11,330 nucleotides of DNA, taken from Brevundimonas sp. (lineage in GTDB: Bacteria; Pseudomonadota; Alphaproteobacteria; Caulobacterales; Caulobacteraceae). Every line of letters begins with the position of its first letter. Position 1 is the stretch's first letter. Shown one piece after another: positions 1-7,224 of the stretch. The notes below the pieces were generated by a model. The model did no database searches. It was not told the origin of the DNA and worked only from the letters and a program-made list of their open reading frames with translations. The translations under genes were made by a program, and so were the position numbers. Location of the stretch: the NCBI GenBank assembly GCA_012270135.1, contig JAAXIW010000329.1, positions 1-11,330 of the forward strand, given 5' to 3'.

Positions 1-179
1 CCCTGCCGCTGACCGGCACGGGCGTGGTCAGCCGCATCATCACCGACCTGTGCGTCTTCGACGTCAAGCCGGACGGCGCCGGCTTGGAGCTGATCGAACT
101 GGCCGACGGCGTCACCCTCGAAGAGGTCGCCGCCAGGACCGAGGCCAGCTACACCGTTGCCGAAGGGCTCAAGGCGTAG
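1..179 (+). CDS. scoB: 3-oxoacid CoA-transferase subunit B (3' end only)
   Basis: This is the last 58 codons of a gene that begins before the window; the reading frame has codons starting at position 3 and the TAG stop is at 177-179. The visible tail contains TGTGVVSRIITDLCVFDV followed by a segment ending GVTLEEVAARTEASY. This is the typical C-terminus of the beta subunit of succinyl-CoA/acetoacetyl-CoA:3-oxoacid CoA transferases, which move CoA between short-chain acids in ketone-body or acetoacetate use. The catalytic glutamate lies upstream and cannot be seen, so substrate choice among family I CoA transferases is open. The alpha subunit gene would be expected just upstream, outside the window. 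Confidence 0.85.
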   Translation, partial: LPLTGTGVVSRIITDLCVFDVKPDGAGLELIELADGVTLEEVAARTEASYTVAEGLKA

Positions 180-213
180 GCATAGTTAATCCTCCGGGCC
201 GCGTGGCCGCTTT

Positions 214-220
214 GGAGGGG
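214..220 (+). promoter_or_regulatory. Shine-Dalgarno site for the 228-1073 gene
   Basis: GGAGGGG lies seven bases before the ATG at 228. It is a strong ribosome binding site and fixes this start. It lies in the 48-bp gap after the CoA-transferase stop, which shows no clear promoter, so the gene may be read through from upstream. Confidence 0.75.
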
Positions 221-227
221 ACATCCG

Positions 228-1073
228 ATGGCCGACGGAAGCTACCGCTGGCAGGGGCATACGCCGACGCCCGACGCCGCCCGCGTCGAGGCCATCCACG
301 CCGGCTACGACGAGGCGCAGGCGCCCGGTTTCGCCGAGCCCGCCCGCGCCGTCGCCGTCGAACGCATCGAGGCCGCCCTCGCCGCCGCCCGCTCCGGCGA
401 CCTCGCCGGCGCCGCCAACGCCCTGGCAAGCGCCCGCTCGGTGCTCGAGAGCCTGAACCCCGACGCCCTCGAACCGCGCCGCGGCCTCGCCGGCCTGTTC
501 GACAGCCGCAACAAACGCCTCAAGGCCTTCCGCGAGAGCTTCCGCCATGCGTGCGCCGCCCTCTCGGACGCCGCCGCCGACCTGGCCGGCCGGATCGAGG
601 AGTCCGCCCGCCGCTCCGGCGCGCTCGACGGGGTCTGGGCCGGGGTGCGCGCCGCCATGGTCGCGCTCGACGCCCATCTGATCGCCGCCGCCCGCCGCCT
701 CTCCGGCCGCGTCTCCGCCGAAGACGCGCCGCCCCATCCGCTGGAAGCCCGCAAGGCCACGCTCGACGCCTGCCGCTCGGCCGCCCTCGGGGCCCTGCCC
801 CTGATCCGCGGCGCGCAGAACGCCGACGCCCGCGCCGCCGAGGCGCTCAGGGCCTGCGGCGACGGCATGACGGAATGGCGTCAGGGCTGGAGCGAGGCGC
901 TCGGCCTCGCCGGCAAGCGCCCGAAGAAGGTCCGCCCCGATCGCGATCGACTGTTGGCCCTTCGCGACGCCCTGCTGGCCCGCATCGACCGGGCGACGTC
1001 GGAGCTGACGGCGTCGCGCGACCGCCGGGCCCAGATCGAGACCCGGCTGACCGAGCTTCGCTCGCCGCTCTGA
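228..1073 (+). CDS. Uncharacterised helical protein, weakly TelA-like
   Basis: A 281-residue soluble protein with no signal peptide or membrane segment, very rich in Ala, Arg and Leu, and predicted to be almost all helical with coiled-coil character. Residues about 75-101 (SLNPDALEP, then RGLAGLFDSRNKRLKAF) and the following helical region to about 158 resemble the N-terminal part of TelA/KlaA 'toxic anion resistance' proteins, where a similar LNP...GLLG.LFG segment precedes long helices. This resemblance is from memory and weak. The C-terminal 45 residues form a charged helix. The start is set by a strong GGAGGGG. It follows a CoA-transferase gene by 48 bp and ends directly against the convergent lipoprotein gene. 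If the TelA link holds, a full TelA gene might be expected in the genome neighbourhood. No function can be assigned. Confidence 0.7.
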   Translation: MADGSYRWQGHTPTPDAARVEAIHAGYDEAQAPGFAEPARAVAVERIEAALAAARSGDLAGAANALASARSVLESLNPDALEPRRGLAGLFDSRNKRLKAFRESFRHACAALSDAAADLAGRIEESARRSGALDGVWAGVRAAMVALDAHLIAAARRLSGRVSAEDAPPHPLEARKATLDACRSAALGALPLIRGAQNADARAAEALRACGDGMTEWRQGWSEALGLAGKRPKKVRPDRDRLLALRDALLARIDRATSELTASRDRRAQIETRLTELRSPL

Positions 1074-1685
1074 TCAGCCCGCGTTGGCGTCGGTCCAGGC
1101 GACGATCTGGGTATTCAGGTCCCGCGTGGCGATGTCGAACGCCTCGACGATCGCCGAGACCCGGTTCGCCGCCGCCGGCTGCTGCACCGTGAACGTCCGC
1201 TCCGCCGCCACCGTGCGGTCGGGCGTGGCCAACAATCTCGCCCGCGCCGTGACCACCACCATCGGCGCCATGCCCGGCGCGTCATAGCGGGCCTCAAAGG
1301 CCCGGACGTCGACATTCAGCGAACGCTCGCCCCGGCTCAGCTCGCGCGGGCCGATGATCCGCACCCGGGTCGCCTGCGCCGAGAAGGCGTTCTCCAGGCT
1401 CTCCATATAAAGGTCGGCCGCGGGCGAAACCCAACGCGCCCCGGCGATATAGGCCGTCTCCGTGCCGGTCACGCCAAGAATCCGGTCGCCCTCGACCGCC
1501 TCCGGGAACTCGACCCGGCGCAGGTTCACCGGACGCAGGGCGATCTGCCCCTCCGCAGCGCCGGCCGCCGCCGGACCGCCGAACCGGTAGGTCTGCACCG
1601 GATCGGGAGTGGACAGCAGGGCGCAACCGGCGAGAGCGAGGACGCAGGTCATCGCGGCGGCGAGCTTGATCGAAGTGCGGATCAC
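1074..1685 (-). CDS. ABC-type transport auxiliary lipoprotein (Mla/PqiC type)
   Basis: A 203-residue outer-membrane lipoprotein candidate. The N-terminus has basic residues, a hydrophobic stretch (about 8-18) and a lipobox LAGC with the acylated cysteine at 21; Ala at +2 gives no inner-membrane retention signal. The body fits the ABC_trans_aux family (PqiC-like), including a W-V-S-P-A-A-D-L-Y segment typical of these proteins, followed by a helix ending in ENAF. Family members bridge or assist MCE-domain transporters at the outer membrane. The start is GTG, overlapping the TGA of the upstream MCE gene as GTGA, so translation is coupled. It is the last gene of the four-gene lipid-transport operon, and its stop abuts the stop of the convergent gene with no gap. 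Confidence 0.85.
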   Translation of the reverse strand: MIRTSIKLAAAMTCVLALAGCALLSTPDPVQTYRFGGPAAAGAAEGQIALRPVNLRRVEFPEAVEGDRILGVTGTETAYIAGARWVSPAADLYMESLENAFSAQATRVRIIGPRELSRGERSLNVDVRAFEARYDAPGMAPMVVVTARARLLATPDRTVAAERTFTVQQPAAANRVSAIVEAFDIATRDLNTQIVAWTDANAG

Positions 1686-2620
1686 GGCTGAACCTCCATT
1701 TCCTTGCTCGGCGCGCGGCCGATGAAGTCGCGCGGGCTGGACCGCACCTCGTCGATCAGGCCCTCCAGAGAGCGCGTCGCGTCCTCCAGGCCCTGGATCG
1801 CCTGCTGCATCTGCGGAAGGCCGGTGGTGACGAACTCGTTGACCGGTCCTTCCGCTCCCGTCGCGATGCGGTTGATCGCAGCCACAGCAGTGCGGGCCTC
1901 CTCGGCGGCGGCGTTGATATTGGCCACCGCCTGCTGTCCATCGCCCTCGACGATGCGGCGCGTGCTGACTGCCAGCGCCTCGTATTCGGCGACCGCGGCG
2001 TTGGCGCGGGTCAACGCCTGCTCCAGCTGCTGCAACATTCCCTTCCGCGCCTCGAGTTCGGTGCTCAGCGACTCGATGTTCTTCAGGCTGGTCGAGAATG
2101 ACCGCACATTGTCGTCGGACAGGACCCGGTTGATCCGGTTCAGCGCATCCACCGTCTGCGCCAGAACGGTGCCCGATCCCGACAGAAGTTCCGCGATCGG
2201 CGACGGCTGGCTCTGGATCACCGGCACGACATTGTCCGCATACTGCTCCTTGAGAATGGCGCTGTTCGGATTTCCGGCGGTGATCTGGATGTAGTTCAGC
2301 CCGGTGATGCCCTGCGGCTCCAGCTGGGCGCGGGACGTGACCCGCACCGGCGTGGTTCCGTCGACGCGAATGCGCGCGATGACCTGGTCGCCCTTGTTCG
2401 GATCGAGGTTCAGATCGGTGACCTCGCCGACGCGAATGCCGTTGAAATGCACCTCGCCACCCTCCGACAGCCCGCGCACCGGACCGTAGAAGACGATGTC
2501 GTAGACGTCGTAGTCGCTGTTGAACTGAAGGCGGGCCAGCCAGATGGCGAACACGGCCAGCGCCGCCATCAAGGCGATGGTGGCGATGCCGACAGCGGCG
2601 TAGTGGGCGTCTCTTTCCAT
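1682..2620 (-). CDS. mlaD: MlaD-family MCE-domain substrate-binding protein
   Basis: A 312-residue periplasmic protein anchored by one N-terminal membrane helix (about residues 8-29). The MCE domain follows at about 38-116, with the characteristic run FYGPVRGLSEGGEVHFNGIR and then VGEV, and later GLNYIQI. From about 140 to 300 the chain is helical and coiled-coil-like, and longer than E. coli MlaD (about 180 residues). This is the architecture of MCE proteins that form hexameric tunnels for lipids between membranes. ATG at 2620 is preceded by GGAGAG/GGAGAG right after the stop of the ATPase gene, 13 bp away. The gene overlaps the lipoprotein start by 4 bp. The symbol reflects family membership; transport direction and lipid substrate are unknown. 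Confidence 0.9.
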   Translation of the reverse strand: MERDAHYAAVGIATIALMAALAVFAIWLARLQFNSDYDVYDIVFYGPVRGLSEGGEVHFNGIRVGEVTDLNLDPNKGDQVIARIRVDGTTPVRVTSRAQLEPQGITGLNYIQITAGNPNSAILKEQYADNVVPVIQSQPSPIAELLSGSGTVLAQTVDALNRINRVLSDDNVRSFSTSLKNIESLSTELEARKGMLQQLEQALTRANAAVAEYEALAVSTRRIVEGDGQQAVANINAAAEEARTAVAAINRIATGAEGPVNEFVTTGLPQMQQAIQGLEDATRSLEGLIDEVRSSPRDFIGRAPSKEMEVQP

Positions 2621-2633
2621 CTCTCCGCTCTCC

Positions 2634-3425
2634 TCAGGCGGCTTTCTTGCCGGCGCGACCGCGCGGGCCGAGGAAGTATTCCCGGATCCACGGGTGGTCC
2701 GATTGCTCCAGTTCCCGAACCGGAGCCTTGGCCACGATCCGCTTGTCCGCCACGACCGCCACCTTGTCGGTGATAGCGTAGAGGCTGTCGAGATCGTGGG
2801 TGATCATGAACACCGTCAGGCCGAGGTCGTTCGACAATTGCCGGATCAGGTCATCGAACGCCGCCGCGCCGATGGGATCGAGCCCCGCCGTAGGCTCATC
2901 CAGAAACAGCAGCTCCGGATCCAGCGCCAGCGCCCGCGCCAGCCCGACCCGCTTGCGCATCCCGCCGGACAACTCGGCCGGCTTCAGATGGTGGGCCTCC
3001 GGCTTCAGTCCGACCATGGCGATCTTCATCTCGGCCAGTTCCTGGATGACGTCCTTGCGCAAGCTGGTGTGCTCGATCAGCGGCGACGCGACGTTGTCGA
3101 TCACGCTGAGGGACGAGAACAGCGCGCCGTGCTGGAACAGGATGCCCGTGCGGCGCTCGATATCGGCTTCCTGCGCCTTGGTCAGTTCGGCGCGGTCGTG
3201 GCCGAAGATGCGGATCGAGCCGCCCTCCGGCTCCTTCAACCCGATGATCGAGTTGAGGAGTACGGTCTTGCCCGAGCCCGATCCACCGACCACGCCGAGC
3301 ACCTCGCCCCTCTCGACATCAAGGTCGAGGTTCTCATGGATCACCCGATCGCCAAATTGGCTCAACAGGCCGCGCACCTCGACGAGGCGTTCCGGTGTCA
3401 CGTTCTGCGTCGTCTCGACGGTCAA
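2634..3425 (-). CDS. mlaF: MlaF-type ABC transporter ATP-binding protein
   Basis: A 263-residue cytoplasmic ATPase of the lipid-transport complex. All nucleotide-binding motifs are visible: Walker A GGSGSGKT (47-54), Q-loop Gln98, signature LSGGM (152-156), Walker B LLFLDEP (172-178) with catalytic Glu177, and switch His210. The family-typical GILFQHGALFSSLSVIDNV segment of MlaF proteins is at 94-112. The chosen start is TTG at 3425, because GGAG sits eight bases upstream and the TTG overlaps the permease stop as TTGA. A GTG eight codons further in (3401) has no comparable ribosome site. The open frame continues far upstream but there it runs through the permease gene in another frame. It should pair with the STAS-permease and drive MCE-dependent lipid movement. 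Confidence 0.92.
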   Translation of the reverse strand: MTVETTQNVTPERLVEVRGLLSQFGDRVIHENLDLDVERGEVLGVVGGSGSGKTVLLNSIIGLKEPEGGSIRIFGHDRAELTKAQEADIERRTGILFQHGALFSSLSVIDNVASPLIEHTSLRKDVIQELAEMKIAMVGLKPEAHHLKPAELSGGMRKRVGLARALALDPELLFLDEPTAGLDPIGAAAFDDLIRQLSNDLGLTVFMITHDLDSLYAITDKVAVVADKRIVAKAPVRELEQSDHPWIREYFLGPRGRAGKKAA

Positions 3426-4537
3426 ATGTTCAGCTCCATGAACAGAAGGGCGAACACCGCGTCGAGGAAGATGATGGCGAAGATCGCCTGGACCACGGCC
3501 GCCGTCACCCGCCGTCCAAGGCTCTCCACATCCCCAGCCACCGCCATGCCCTGGCGGCAGCCGATCGCGGCGATGACCAGGGCGAACACCGGCGCCTTGA
3601 CCAGTCCGACGAACAGGTGGTTGCCCATATCCGCCGTCGTCGCCATGCGCTGGATGAAGAACGACGGTCCCAGCCCGAGTTCGCTCCAGGTCACCAGCAA
3701 ACCTCCGAAAATGCCGGTCAACATCGCGATGAAGGTCAAAAGCGGCAGCATGACGATCAGGGCGGCGAGGCGCGGAATGACCAGGGCCTGGAAAGGATTG
3801 ACCCCCATCACCTGCATGGCGTCGACCTCCTGGTTCATCCGCATGGAGCCGATCTCGGCCGCGAAAGAGGACGAGGATCGACCGGCGAGAAGGACGGCGG
3901 CTATGACCACGGCGAATTCGCGCAGCACGGAGATGGAGATCAACTCCACGGCGAAGACGTCGAAGCCGACCGTCCGCAACAGGTCCGCGCCGATGAAGGC
4001 GATCACCGCCCCGATGAAGAAGCTGGTCACCGCCACGATCGGGATCGCATCCAGCCCGGCACGCTCCCCTTGGCTGAACCAGGCGGCCCAGCGAACCTTG
4101 TTCCAGTGCTTGAACGTCGAACCGGTCGCAGTGATCAGTCGGCCGAGGAAGGCCATCGAAAGCGTCGCCTCGGCGGCGATATCGTGCACGCCACGACCGA
4201 CCTTGGCGAAGCCACGCACCCAACCCGGAGGCCGCGGAAGCGGACCAGCGCTCTCCCGCTCCAGCCGCTCGACAAGGGCGTAGGTGCGGCCGGCCTCGGG
4301 CCGTTGGGTCCACGCCGCCTCCGGCAATACGCAGTTGCTGGCCTGTACGATGGCGAGGGCGCCGGCCGTGTCGAACCGACCCAGTTCGCCCAGATCGACG
4401 GCGTCGACGCAGCGTTGATGAAGGGATTCGTCCAGCCGCCTCGAGATGCGGCCGAGGCTGGTCGCGGTCCAGTCGCCGATCAGGCGCAGGGTCACACGTC
4501 CGTCGCCGTCCTCGATCTGAAAGTCCGCTGCGGCCAT
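3422..4537 (-). CDS. mlaE: MlaE-type ABC permease with N-terminal STAS domain
   Basis: A 371-residue inner-membrane protein. Residues about 1-95 form a STAS-like domain (VTLRLIGDWTATSL, then DAVDLGELGRFDTAGALAI), a fusion known in alphaproteobacterial MlaE relatives; in E. coli the STAS protein is the separate MlaB. The MlaE permease domain follows from about 120, with about five hydrophobic helices and the signature region REFAVVIAAVLLAGR (206-220), AAEIGSMRMNQEVDAMQVMG and NPFQ. The start was placed at ATG 4537, where the STAS fold begins and GGTAGGGGC lies just upstream; 17 upstream in-frame codons back to 4588 look non-coding. It is the first gene of the operon and overlaps the ATPase gene by 4 bp. 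The STAS part probably binds and regulates the ATPase. Confidence 0.92.
   Translation of the reverse strand: MAAADFQIEDGDGRVTLRLIGDWTATSLGRISRRLDESLHQRCVDAVDLGELGRFDTAGALAIVQASNCVLPEAAWTQRPEAGRTYALVERLERESAGPLPRPPGWVRGFAKVGRGVHDIAAEATLSMAFLGRLITATGSTFKHWNKVRWAAWFSQGERAGLDAIPIVAVTSFFIGAVIAFIGADLLRTVGFDVFAVELISISVLREFAVVIAAVLLAGRSSSSFAAEIGSMRMNQEVDAMQVMGVNPFQALVIPRLAALIVMLPLLTFIAMLTGIFGGLLVTWSELGLGPSFFIQRMATTADMGNHLFVGLVKAPVFALVIAAIGCRQGMAVAGDVESLGRRVTAAVVQAIFAIIFLDAVFALLFMELNI
3434..3437 (-). promoter_or_regulatory. Shine-Dalgarno site that decides the TTG start of the ATPase
   Basis: On the minus strand GGAG lies inside the end of the permease gene, eight bases before TTG at 3425. It supports a non-AUG start and translational coupling through the TTGA overlap. 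Confidence 0.6.
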
Positions 4538-4606
4538 GCCCCTACCTAGATTGCGCCGTTCGATTTGCCTACGGCCCGACCACGGCAAAGCTGGGGCAGA
4601 GCGAGA

Positions 4607-4621
4607 ACGCCGGCCCGGCGT
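4607..4621 (-). terminator. Weak hairpin after the UdgX gene
   Basis: In the 112-bp gap between the UdgX stop (4650) and the mlaE start (4537), the minus strand has a perfect 6-bp stem ACGCCG/CGGCGT with a GGC loop, about 28 bases after the stop. It is followed by TCTCGCTC rather than a clean U-tract, so intrinsic termination is possible but weak. No convincing promoter for the mla operon is seen in the same gap. Confidence 0.3.
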
Positions 4622-4649
4622 ATTTGTTCAGCCACGCTCGGCAGGTCAG

Positions 4650-5981
4650 TCAGAGCAGCGCTCTGGCGCGTTCCAGATCCGCCACGAACCGGTCTCTTTC
4701 GGCCGCCCCAAGCGCCTCGTCCGGAATTCGAAGCAGATAGGAGGGATGGACCGTCAGCAGGGCCTTGGTCCCATCGCCCAGTTCGATGCCTTGGCCGCGT
4801 TCCTTGGTGACTGCCGCCTTGCGGCCCAGAACCCCAAGGGCTGCCGTTCCTCCAAGAGTCACAATCACCTTCGGCGCCACCAGCCGACGCTCCGCGTCCA
4901 GCCACCACCTGCAGGCGGAGACCTCGCCGGTCGAAGGCGTCTTGTGCAACCGGCGTTTGCCTCGCGGCTCATGCTTGAAGTGCTTCACGGCGTTGGTGAC
5001 GAAGACATCCTCCCGTTCGATCCCGGCCTCCTGAAGGGCTGCGTCCAGAACCCGCCCCGCAGGCCCGACGAAAGGATGGCCCGCCAAATCTTCCCGATCG
5101 CCGGGTTGCTCGCCCACGATCATCAACCGCGCCCTCCTCGGGCCTTCGCCGCAGACTCCCTGGGTGGCGTCGCGCCAAAGCGGGCATCGCCGGCACGCCT
5201 GCACCGCCTGATCGACCTCCGACAGCGACGACGCCCGGAATCCCTCCTCGAAAGAGGCGTCCCGGTTGATCCGCGACAACGTCTTCGCGAGCCGGACATT
5301 CGGCTCGGAGGCGGGCATAGCGACCTTCGTCTTCAGCCGAGCCGGGTTGAACGTCGAGGCGTAGTAGGTCTTCCAGAACTCCTCGATCTCGTCCTCGGCC
5401 GGAGCCATCTCTCGCGTCGCCGGAGGGCCGAAGGTCAGGTTCTCGGCATTCCAGTGGGCGCATCCGTCAGGCGTCAGGATGGACCAACGCATGGTCGTAA
5501 ACCGCCGCACGAAAAAGGGAGCCGTCTTTTCAAGAACCCGGTGGGCGGGCTCAAACCACGCCCACCACCGTTCGCGACCCTCCTCCTCGACCAGGCGGAA
5601 ACGGACGAAGGCCTTCATCTTGTGGCTGGCGCGGCTGACGTTCTTCGCCCGCTCCATGGCGTCCGCGACATCGATGTCGGTGACCACCTTCATCAGGTCC
5701 GGTTCTTCACCGAGGCGCCACAGCAATCGATAGAGCAGATCGAACCGGTCGTCCGACCGATGCAGGATCACCTCCTGGGCGAGATCCACGAAGGTCTTCG
5801 GAACACTGAACGGCGTTGCATCTCCAGCCGCCGCGGGCATGCATTCGTCAAACAGGCCGCCGGAGCCGGCTCCGACGCGAAACGCGGCGGCCTCCGGGCT
5901 CACCCCCGCCTGCCGGAACGTCCGCGCCGCCTTGCGCCAGCCCTCAAAGTCGGTCTCGCCCGCGAGAGCCGCAACGCGCAT
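4650..5981 (-). CDS. DUF4130-UdgX fusion (uracil-DNA glycosylase superfamily)
   Basis: A 443-residue two-part protein. Residues about 1-240 match the DUF4130 'probable DNA metabolism protein' family (TIGR03915 type), which is usually found with a radical SAM partner. Residues about 250-443 are an UdgX-type uracil-DNA glycosylase domain: iron-sulfur cysteines C263 and C266 (CRRCPLW) plus probably C357, motif A GEQPGDREDLAGHPFVGPAG (290-309), the UdgX-specific loop GKRRLHK (341-347) and motif B VHPSYLLR (411-418). In Mycobacterium smegmatis UdgX the histidine of the KRRIHK loop forms a covalent link to the abasic site after uracil removal; His346 is its counterpart here. A fourth cluster cysteine is not obvious to me. 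The ATG shares one base with the radical SAM stop (TGATG), so the two are co-translated. Probable role: capture or repair of uracil or related damage. Confidence 0.9.
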   Translation of the reverse strand: MRVAALAGETDFEGWRKAARTFRQAGVSPEAAAFRVGAGSGGLFDECMPAAAGDATPFSVPKTFVDLAQEVILHRSDDRFDLLYRLLWRLGEEPDLMKVVTDIDVADAMERAKNVSRASHKMKAFVRFRLVEEEGRERWWAWFEPAHRVLEKTAPFFVRRFTTMRWSILTPDGCAHWNAENLTFGPPATREMAPAEDEIEEFWKTYYASTFNPARLKTKVAMPASEPNVRLAKTLSRINRDASFEEGFRASSLSEVDQAVQACRRCPLWRDATQGVCGEGPRRARLMIVGEQPGDREDLAGHPFVGPAGRVLDAALQEAGIEREDVFVTNAVKHFKHEPRGKRRLHKTPSTGEVSACRWWLDAERRLVAPKVIVTLGGTAALGVLGRKAAVTKERGQGIELGDGTKALLTVHPSYLLRIPDEALGAAERDRFVADLERARALL

Positions 5982-7222
5982 CAGAACAGGCTCATCTGCA
6001 TGGGCGCCGGATCGGGAGCGATACGGGATCGCAGGTCAATGGCGTCGGTGAGACCGCCCGGCGTCCAGTCGAGCGCCGTGATAAACGGGCGAACCTTGTC
6101 GATACCCCGGCAAAGGCGGGCGATGTCCTCGAGCCGAAGCGTGCGCCAACGCCGGACCGACACAAGCCGGTTCACCGATTTCACGCCCAGACCGGGCACG
6201 CGGAGCAATATTTCCCGCGGCGCCGTGTTCACATCCACCGGAAACAGCTCCCGTCGGTTCAGGGCCCATGCCAGTTTGGGATCGATGGCGAGGTCCAGCA
6301 TTCCATCCGTCGCGGCCTCCCCGATTTCCGGGGCGGAGAATCCGTAGAAGCGCATCAACCAGTCAGCCTGATACAGCCTGTGCTCGCGCATCAGGGGCGG
6401 TTTCGCGAGAGGCAAAGAGCTCGACGAATCCGGGATCGGGCTGAAGGCCGAATAATAGACCCGGCGCAGACCATAGCCGCCATAAAGGGAGGCGCTCCGG
6501 TCCAGGATTTCTGTATCCGCCGCCCCGTCGGCGCCGACAATCAGCTGGGTCGACTGGCCCGCCGGGGCGAATTTCGGCGGGCTGGCCCGATCGCGCCGCC
6601 CCGGCTTCGCGGCCTCGGCGGCCAGGCGAACCTGACCCATCGCCTTCTTGATGACGCCAGCATCCTTCTGGGGCGCCAGCCGCTTCAGAGCCTCGTCCCG
6701 CGGCAGTTCTATATTGGCCGACAACCGGTCGGCGTAGAGTCCCGCCTCCCCAACCAGCCGGGGGTCGGCTTCGGGGATCAGCTTGAGATGGATGTAGCCG
6801 CGGAAATCGTGCTCGGTGCGTAGCGACTTCGCCACCTGCACCAGTTGCTCCATCGTATAGTCGCCCGAACGGATGATGCCGGAAGAGAGGAACAGACCTT
6901 CAATATAGTTCCGCTTGTAGAAATTCAGCGTCAGTTCGACGACTTCGTTCACGCTGAACCGGGCGCGCTTCACATTCGAACTCGACCGGTTGATGCAGTA
7001 GGCGCAATCGTAGATGCAGAAGTTGGTCAGAAGGATCTTGAGCAGGGAGACGCAGCGTCCGTCCGGCGTGTAGGCGTGGCAGATGCCCATTCCTTCGGTC
7101 GAACCCAGCCCCCGGCCGCCGGACGAATCTCGTTTGGATGTGCCGGAAGATGCACAACTGGCGTCGTATTTCGCCGCGTCCGCGAGGATCGCAAGTTTCC
7201 GCTGGAGATCGAGCTGGGCCAT
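5981..7222 (-). CDS. Radical SAM protein linked to UDG (putative DNA modification/repair)
   Basis: A 413-residue protein of the UDG-linked radical SAM family (TIGR03916 type). The canonical cluster motif is C69-X3-C73-X2-C76 within LLTNFCIYDCAYCINR. Before it lie further cysteines in family-typical settings: C23 (YDASCASSG), C48 and C57 (GICHAYTPDGRC). The SAM-binding barrel runs to about 320. A helix-hairpin-helix is at about 336-358 (REILLRVPGLGVKSVNRL), the kind that binds DNA backbone. The last five residues are QMSLF, which fits the beta-clamp binding pentapeptide. The ATG at 7222 begins the conserved N-terminus (KLAILADAAKYD) but has no good Shine-Dalgarno. A LexA box and a -10 element lie immediately upstream. 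The substrate and reaction are not known to me; the partner downstream is the DUF4130-UdgX fusion. Confidence 0.9.
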   Translation of the reverse strand: MAQLDLQRKLAILADAAKYDASCASSGTSKRDSSGGRGLGSTEGMGICHAYTPDGRCVSLLKILLTNFCIYDCAYCINRSSSNVKRARFSVNEVVELTLNFYKRNYIEGLFLSSGIIRSGDYTMEQLVQVAKSLRTEHDFRGYIHLKLIPEADPRLVGEAGLYADRLSANIELPRDEALKRLAPQKDAGVIKKAMGQVRLAAEAAKPGRRDRASPPKFAPAGQSTQLIVGADGAADTEILDRSASLYGGYGLRRVYYSAFSPIPDSSSSLPLAKPPLMREHRLYQADWLMRFYGFSAPEIGEAATDGMLDLAIDPKLAWALNRRELFPVDVNTAPREILLRVPGLGVKSVNRLVSVRRWRTLRLEDIARLCRGIDKVRPFITALDWTPGGLTDAIDLRSRIAPDPAPMQMSLF

Positions 7223-7224
7223 AT

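Noticed and set aside
50..1192. Long plus-strand open frame of 380 codons
   Set aside because: It is Arg/Pro-rich shadow coding in a very GC-rich region, and overlaps the CoA-transferase end and the well-initiated 228-1073 gene in another frame.
3426..4313. N-terminal extension of the ATPase frame
   Set aside because: The upstream part of the frame lies entirely within the permease gene in another frame and is Arg/Gly-rich nonsense. ATPase homology and a ribosome site begin at TTG 3425.
2694..4549. Two long plus-strand open frames opposite the mla genes
   Set aside because: They are shadows of the ATPase and permease genes, with His/Arg/Asp-rich low-complexity translation.
4538..4600. Sigma70 promoter for the mla operon
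   Set aside because: TTGCCG is present, but no acceptable -10 lies at 16-18 bp spacing, so I could not support a specific promoter.
4536..6347. 603-codon plus-strand open frame
   Set aside because: It is antisense to the UdgX fusion and the end of the radical SAM gene, with Arg/Pro-rich composition and no recognisable domain.
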